Source: Amylostereum areolatum (taxonomy: Eukaryota; Basidiomycota; Agaricomycetes; Russulales; Stereaceae). Taken from it: a stretch of DNA of 64,000 nt. The stretch is from NCBI GenBank assembly GCA_012932865.1, contig SAXG01000009.1:109163-173162 (forward strand), read 5' to 3'. Shown here piece after piece: positions 58,119 to 64,000 of this stretch; the stretch's first letter is position 1, and every line of letters starts with the position of its first letter. The notes under the pieces are model-generated. The model was not told the origin of the DNA. It was given only the letters and a program-made list of their open reading frames with translations, and ran no database searches. Made by a program: the position numbers and the translations under genes.

Positions 58119-59967
58119 ATGGCTTCAACTTCTCCTCCTTCTCTTCGTCATACCCACCCAGAAGAACTGTCTCGAGATCTAGAAGCCTTTCCAACCCCTA
58201 AAATACGCACGGATGACGACGTCAAGCGTTGGACTCTTACAAGAGGATACCACGACTATCGCGTCTTCCTCCGTCGACTGAACGACGCCGTGATCGGACG
58301 CGAGCTTCCTTACATTGAGACAGAACCTAGTGAAGTGTGCATACACCCTTTTTGTGCCATCGTCTGACAAGCTTACCGTGCTACAGGCGGCGCAGGCAGT
58401 CTTGCTGATGTTGAGCATCCTAGACACATGGATCGAGGAGATCCCCCCGCTGCCAACACCACAACGATTCGGAAATCTCGCCTTTAGAACGTGGGGGGAG
58501 CGGTTAGAAGAGGTATGCTCCCATAAAACATAACTACAGGCAGATGCTAAAGCATAGATGACCTAGCGGGCGGACGAACTGCTCAACACGCTCCTCCCCA
58601 CGTCTCATCGCATCGCCGTCCCCTACCTCCTTCCTTACCTCCTCACATCGTTCGGCTCGTTCGTGCGTATGGACTACGGCACTGGCCACGAGACCTCATT
58701 CGCCCTCTTTCTTCTCTGCCTCGCACGTCTGCGCTTCCTGCAGCCCGAGCCAGAAGAGGAACGACATATCGCTCTAACCATATTCGTGAAATACCTTCGA
58801 CTTTGCTGGAAACTGCAGGATGTTTATCGACTCGAGCCCGCCGGTAGTCATGGCGTCTGGGGACTGGACGACTCCCATTTCTTGGGCTACATTTTCGGTA
58901 GCGGTCAGCTGCGTGGTGAGCCGCATTGTCTTCCATGCATGAAAGACGACAGCAGGAACGCTTGGATGCTCACGTCCATTTTCGGAAACAGGGATGGCCG
59001 AAATCCCTGTAGATGCGATCTTACGCCCGCCCCTTCCAGAGTCGAACCTCTATTTCATATCGATTATGCGAATACACGCCGTTAAGACGGGGCCCTTTTA
59101 CGAACACTCGGCGCAACTCCACGCGATCGCGACGTCGGTCCCCAACTGGGGAAAGGTCAATTCTGGACTGTTCAAAATGTACGAGGTGCGCAGCGCTACC
59201 GTTATGCCGTCTCGCTTTCGTTTTCGTTGTCTCGTCGGAGTGGATGTGTATTGCCGGCCAGGCAAAACTCTTGCGCCCACCCCTGGCGCTCACTTCCCGC
59301 GTCTTTTTTGCTGCTTGTGTTTTGGTGGCCTTGGAGGCGTTGGTCCGTCGTGGGTGATTAGTTTCATCGATACCGGAGGGCGTCCCGTTATGACATAGGT
59401 TCCAACGTCTCGTGGCTTTTAGCTCGGGGGTCAGGGTGGAAAGCGGATGAATGGACGATGGAGACGGCGTCCGAGGACGATCTCTATGACCCGGGGCCGA
59501 GGTTTCTTCTACATGTTTGGTGTTCTTTTTTCTCTCTCATCTTCTTTTCTATTATCGCGAGCGCCAGGATGACGTTCCGAGTCCGCTTGGTGTCCTTCTT
59601 AGACGCGATGAATGAGCTAATGGTGCGTTCGCAGGCCGAAGTCCTCGGAAAACGAGTCGTCGTGCAACATGTTCCGCTTGGAGGCCTGTTGGAGTGGGAC
59701 GAGGATTCTAGTGCGTCGGAGATGCAGGTGTCTTCTACCATGCCCCCACCACCCGTGCATGGAGGCGTGACGCAAGCGCCATGGGCATCTGCCAAGGGGT
59801 CGTCCTCCCCAGGCGGTGGGATGGCTGCGCCGTGGGCATCGACCAGAGCCGCCTCGCAGCAACATACAGTTGGCGGGATGACAACGGCACCTTGGGCAAT
59901 ACAACCATCCGGCGCAGACCCTACGACCTTGCCGTCTCTTCGGAGGCCGAAGCCACCAGCGATATGA
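58119..59967 (+). CDS. RRD: PP2A activator / peptidyl-prolyl isomerase (PTPA)
   Basis: Serine/threonine phosphatase 2A activator, the Rrd1/Rrd2 (Ypa) family, which helps PP2A-type phosphatases adopt their active form and has prolyl isomerase activity; cytosol and nucleus. The start gives MASTSPPSLRHTHPEEL. Family signatures appear in order: RMDYGTGHETSFALFLLCL, YRLEPAGSHGVWGLDD, the SIMRIHAVKTGPFYEHSAQL segment and WGKVNSGLFKMYE, then AEVLGKRVVVQHVPLGGLL. Short introns separate these blocks and all joins are in frame. The C terminus is extended by a Gly/Ser/Pro-rich tail with three A-P-W-A motifs (QAPWASAKG, AAPWASTRA, TAPWAIQP). The tail frame ends at 59967; a second open frame running to 60026 is out of phase. 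Which of the two Rrd paralogues it is cannot be decided. Confidence 0.9.
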
Positions 59968-61405
59968 CTCTTCCGGGTCCATTGCGTCCGTTCTTGATCG
60001 AAGGTGGCGTATTTCCAGGAGAATGAGAGCCTAGGCGCGGGTGCTATGTCTCGTAATTATCGGAGGGATGGAACGGTTCGTCCCCTTGTGGCTACTTTCG
60101 GGCCTCGAGATCCCGACGCCTAGCCGTCGTTCAGGGGACAGAGTCGGACACGGTTTAATTTACTTACGACAAAGCGTGTGCGATATCTCGGCATCTGCAC
60201 ATGTCCATATGTAGCTTCGCTGACTGGGAAGTGAACACTCGATTTTCTCTACCCCGCATCGCTCCAATTCGTCGAGCATTGGCATGGGATTGAGGAGTGC
60301 CATGCGGGGCCCGCGTTTACGACTACGCACGGGTGTGCTTAGTTTACATATATGCTTGCCCCATGACAAAACGTTCAGTTGGCTTGCATCTCCGCTGAAT
60401 TGACCATGGCGGGGAAGGGCGATGAGCGGATCTTGGTATGGTCCGCTGTAGAGTCGGGTGATTATCGGGCACGCGGGGAAAGGGGCAGGTGTGGGGACGT
60501 TTCTCCATACACAGTGCCGTTCATATTTACCCACCCGCGAAGACCGTCCTTCGTTCTGGAGCAAAGCAGGCGGTGAGCAGGCGGTGCGCAAGCGGTGCGG
60601 ATCGGTGCGAGCAGAGAGTTGGGGAGGCGAATGGGATGACGTCAGGTGACCGGGACAAAGTAAGGAGCGGGAGTTGCCGAAAAGCACTGCATCGATGGAC
60701 ATCAACACCAACAAATTTTCGTGAATCCAAACTCAAACTGCTATCGTCGTCGTCCCCTTCGTCGCCGCTGTCCTCTCTCTCGTCCTCGACGTAAATTTCT
60801 GTCTCTGCCGCCGTGAACATCTACACGACGCGGAGCCCGCTCTCGCCATCATTTCTGACCAGGAGAGAAACGCCGATCTTCGTCTGTTGACCCTCGAGTG
60901 CGTTCTTTGTGCCACGTCGCGTCGTGTTCTTTGTGCTGACATAGTCCGTGGTGGCGTCCTCAGGTGGTCTTCTGTCCGGGGTGAGTGGCCATGTTGCCTT
61001 TCAATGTGTTTTCTGTGGCTCACAAAGCCGTGGCCATACAGGCGAACCTCCCTGACACGACTTGCAAAGCTTCCATTGTTTATCTTTCTAACTTAAACGG
61101 TCCTCCCTCCCCCTTTCCAAGCATCTCTTTTTTCCACATCTTCTTTCTCCTCAATCACCCTCAAACTTAGAAGTATCGTCCTCTCAGCCGACCGCGCGAG
61201 GATCTCCAGCTGCTGAAAGGCCCCTCTTTTTACCGTCCACGTCCGCCCGGTCCCATCGCCGCGGCGGTTCTGGTTCGGTAACCCGGGTCCACAAGTGCAC
61301 ACACTAGCCACGCATTCCCCTCAGCACACATTAGACGAAACTCCTTCCACTCATCCAGCCGCCCAAGAAGACTCCACCTCGACACCTATCGACACGCAAT
61401 TCGAA
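59968..61405. promoter_or_regulatory. Intergenic region and long leader of ornithine decarboxylase
   Basis: About 1.4 kb with no confident protein gene. It should contain the ODC promoter and a long, pyrimidine-rich 5' leader. A TC/GTC-rich stretch lies at about 60735-60790. A possible upstream ORF is listed separately. Confidence 0.45.
60991..61170 (+). other. Possible upstream ORF in the ODC leader
   Basis: An ATG opens 59 codons (MLPFNVFSVAHKAVAIQ...) ending at TAG 236 bases before the ODC start. Fungal and animal ODC mRNAs often carry long leaders with translational control. Whether this segment is transcribed is not known from sequence. Confidence 0.3.
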
Positions 61406-63082
61406 ATGTCACAAGTCGAAATCCTCCCGACCCCTTTCGCCCTCGACCTCCATCTCTCTACTTCTCCTTCTTCCTTTTCTGAAAAGCTATCATGGGCCAC
61501 GGCCAATACCCTGCGCTTCTCCGCGTCTCCGCCGTTCCGCTCACCTCTCGACGATCGCAAGGCATCCTTAGGCCTCAACTCGCCTGCGGCCGACATACTC
61601 GATGACGGTCAAGACGACGTCATTTTCCCCGACCTGCCTCCACTTCTACGCGGTCATCCCGACATCCATCTTCGCGAGGGGGTCATGCGTGCCACCACCC
61701 TCGCCGCGGACCACGAGCCAGACGCCGAGAAAGCCTTCTTCGTCGCGGACCTGAGTTACGTCCTGAAGCAGCACGAGCGCTGGAAGCGCAACCTTCCCGA
61801 CGTTGACCCGTTTTACGGTGCGTTTTTTTTCCATAACCTTTCGCCCGCCTATCCGCCACGTCTGACGGTGATCGCATGCCCGCAGCGATAAAATGCAACC
61901 CGGACCCTTATGTCCTCCGCCTCCTCGCGGGCCTCGGTACCGGCTTCGACTGCGCGTCCAATGGCGAGATTGCGCAAGTGGTGCGCGCGGGCGTGGACCC
62001 GTCCCGGATCATCTTCGCCAACCCCTGCAAGGCGGGGTCGCACATCAAGAACGCGGCCAAGGCCGGCGTGACGACCATGACATTTGACAACACGGACGAG
62101 CTGCACAAGGTCGCGCGCACCCACCCCGACGCGCGGCTCGTCCTCCGGATCTTGACCGACGACTCCAAGAGCTTGTGTCGCCTCGGCCTCAAATTCGGCG
62201 CGCCCCTGGTCTCGGTACCTGGGCTCCTCGCGACCGCACGCGAGCTCAAGTTGAACGTGGTCGGCATCAGCTTCCACGTCGGGAGCGGCAACTTTGATTC
62301 CAACGCTTTCGCGGACGCGGTGATGCGGGCGAAGGCGGCGTTCGAGAATGGCGTCGCGGCCGGGTACAAGTTCACTCTGCTCGACGTGGGAGGCGGCTTC
62401 GAGGACGCGACGTTTGAAGCTACCGCGGCGACCCTGCGCGATGCGCTCGCGACCCACTTCCCAGACCGCAACGGTCTCAGGATCATCGCGGAGCCTGGAC
62501 GGTACTTCGTGTCCCGCGCATTCAGCCTGGCAGCCAACATTATCGCACGCCGCGCGGCGGCTGATTCGGACGAGTCTGAGGTGACGCATGCCGCTTGTGC
62601 CGCTGCCGCTGCCGTCGACGAGTCGGATGAACCATCGGTGATGTGTAAGTCCGCTCGTCCATTTTTTTCGATGTGGGGTTCCCTCGCTAATCAAGACCCT
62701 TTTCTTCGCAGACTACATCAACGACGGTGTCTACGGCGCGTTCAACTGCATCCTGTTCGACCATCAGACGGTGCACCCTCGGGTGCTCGCGATGGGCGGG
62801 TCGTTCCACGTTCGCACGGACGAGCGCGTGCAGACGAGCAGCGTGTGGGGCCCGACGTGCGACTCGATCGACTGCGTGTGCCCGCAGACGCGTCTGCCGA
62901 CGGCGTTGCGTGTGGGCGACTGGCTTGCGTTCGACAATATGGGCGCTTACACCGTGTGCGCGGCCAGCCAGTTCAACGGGTTCGAGCTCAGCCAGGTGGT
63001 GTACACGACGGGCGGGGGCAGCGGCTCGCGCGAGACACGGCGGGTGCTGCAGGCGCATGCGGCCGCGGCCATTTCCCCGTGA
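61406..63082 (+). CDS. SPE1: Ornithine decarboxylase
   Basis: PLP-dependent ornithine decarboxylase (group IV), which converts ornithine to putrescine, the first step of polyamine synthesis, in the cytosol. The ATG at 61406 gives MSQVEILPTPFALDL; the frame is open further upstream but only from a GTG. The first intron splits the PLP-lysine motif: DPFY joins AIKCNPDP. Further signatures are GFDCASNGEI, ANPCKAGSHI, SFHVGSGNFD, LDVGGGFED and AEPGRYFVSRAF (PLP phosphate binding). After an Ala/Asp/Ser-rich insert and a second intron comes YYINDGVYGAFNCILFDH, then the active-site cysteine in WGPTCDSIDCV. It ends QAHAAAAISP. All catalytic residues are present and both joins are in frame. An antizyme-binding region cannot be assigned. 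Confidence 0.93.
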
Positions 63083-64000
63083 GGAGCATACCCATCCAGA
63101 CCGTTGTTCTCTTCTCTTCTCGATTTCGATTTTCGGTTTCGGTCAGCGTTGCATTGGACTCTCGCTTGGCGTGGCGCTCATATGGTCGAGGGGTGGTAAC
63201 TGTACCGATCTACAGTCACGAACACGGACGCCTCTACATATGTGTAAGTAGAAGGCACGGGAGGGGGGAGGAACTGCAAGGAACGAATACATGCCGCCGA
63301 GTTTATGATTCGATAAAGATGCCGACGGGGCGTGGGTACGGGAGTGAAGCATTCGTCCTGTGAACCGCATGGACTTGGAGAGGGGCGGGGCGGGGCGGCT
63401 TCGGCCGTGTGACTTTCTGGGCGGAGCCGAGACCCCCGCGCGGAACCGAGTCGAGGGAGGTTCAAACCTGTTCAAACGCGCCTCGTGACGTCGCCCGGCG
63501 CAACCCCAGAACCGAACGAGCGCGGTCTCAGTGGTTCCCCTTCGCCCGTTCCTTGCCCCCATGCCCAGCGAGTGCTAGCGAGTGCCCAACTTGCCTGATG
63601 GGATCTGCCGCCGATAGCACGCTCACGCATCTCCCCCCTCCCCCTCGAGGAACGGGCACCCGTCGAGGCCACCGCTCGCCGCCGCTGGGCCCGACGAGGT
63701 CGTTTTTTCGCACGAACTCTCGTGGTGCGCGGGTGGAACGCAATTTGATTCCACGGACGAAATGTGTCGAACGGGTTATCTGATAAGTCGTCACGAGTAA
63801 TACGCATCCCGATAAATGACAGTAAGTACAGCCCCGTCTCATCGGCGATCCTCGAGGATTTGGAACTTCGACCGCCGTGAGATCGTCTGACGGCCGGCGA
63901 GCTGGCCCCGGCGCCCGTGCTCTTAAGTATTGCACGACATGATGATATTGCGATGCGCGGACTCGGAACTGTAGCAGAGCCTAGCAGAGCGTGGTCAAAT
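63083..64000. other. Right edge, no gene recognised
   Basis: 3' flank of the ODC gene and beyond. Open frames here lack family motifs. Three GGGGC units lie at about 63382-63396, and the last 500 bases are GC-rich, as near a promoter, but no gene start can be supported. Confidence 0.4.

Noticed and set aside
59781..60026. Alternative longer C terminus of PTPA
   Set aside because: Out of phase with the conserved QHVPLGGLLEW segment and the A-P-W-A tail, which end at 59967.
61295..61405. Longer ODC N terminus
   Set aside because: The upstream start is GTG. The first ATG in frame is at 61406.
61849..62694. Minus-strand open frame of 281 codons
   Set aside because: Lies opposite the ODC catalytic exon; a GC-driven shadow frame with no family signature.

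Overview
The window is nuclear DNA from a filamentous basidiomycete, most likely an Agaricomycete. Genes are split by many short introns with fungal GTRNGT...YAG borders. There are eight copies of the fungal-type protein kinase family (FunK1), a family expanded in Agaricomycetes. The right end carries single-copy housekeeping genes with basidiomycete-like sequence. No operon-like, prokaryotic or viral features were seen. CDS coordinates below are gene spans including introns.

Left and middle (about 0.5-47 kb) form an accessory region built from four families. (1) FunK1 kinases: A 535-2592, B 5465-7056 (pseudogene), C 7778-9899, D 20057-22179, E 37366-39439 (frameshifted), F 39643-41790, G 42287-44644 (the only plus-strand copy), H 45010-47050. 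(2) A family called here 'FWP' after its N-terminal F-[IV]-F-W-P motif: X1 3839-5187, X2 13966-15370, X3 22741-24181, X4 25129-26434, X5 28132-29571, X6 31049-32358. Its core looks like an HNH_2 nuclease fold that has lost the catalytic residues. (3) M1 zinc aminopeptidases: M1a 15655-19628 and M1b 32546-36986, plus three 3' or internally deleted remnants. (4) One HNH_2 protein that keeps its H-N-H residues (11538-13113). Five of the six FWP genes lie tail-to-tail with M1 sequence. A block of about 5.4 kb (FWP, M1 remnant, FWP, M1 remnant) starting at 22591 is repeated head-to-tail at 27962.

Right side (47.5-63 kb): a Maf-type nucleotide pyrophosphatase, two tandem genes fusing CCHC zinc knuckles to TPRs and a C-terminal J domain, a gene-poor 4 kb stretch with a six-N gap, tRNA-Leu(AAG), the PP2A activator PTPA/Rrd, and ornithine decarboxylase after a long leader.

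Inference: kinases, FWP proteins and HNH proteins may belong to a rapidly evolving nuclear or self/non-self-type repertoire. The kinases end in basic, bipartite NLS-like tails and many copies carry frameshifts or stops. Nothing in the sequence proves a joint function. Some single-base frameshifts could be assembly errors.
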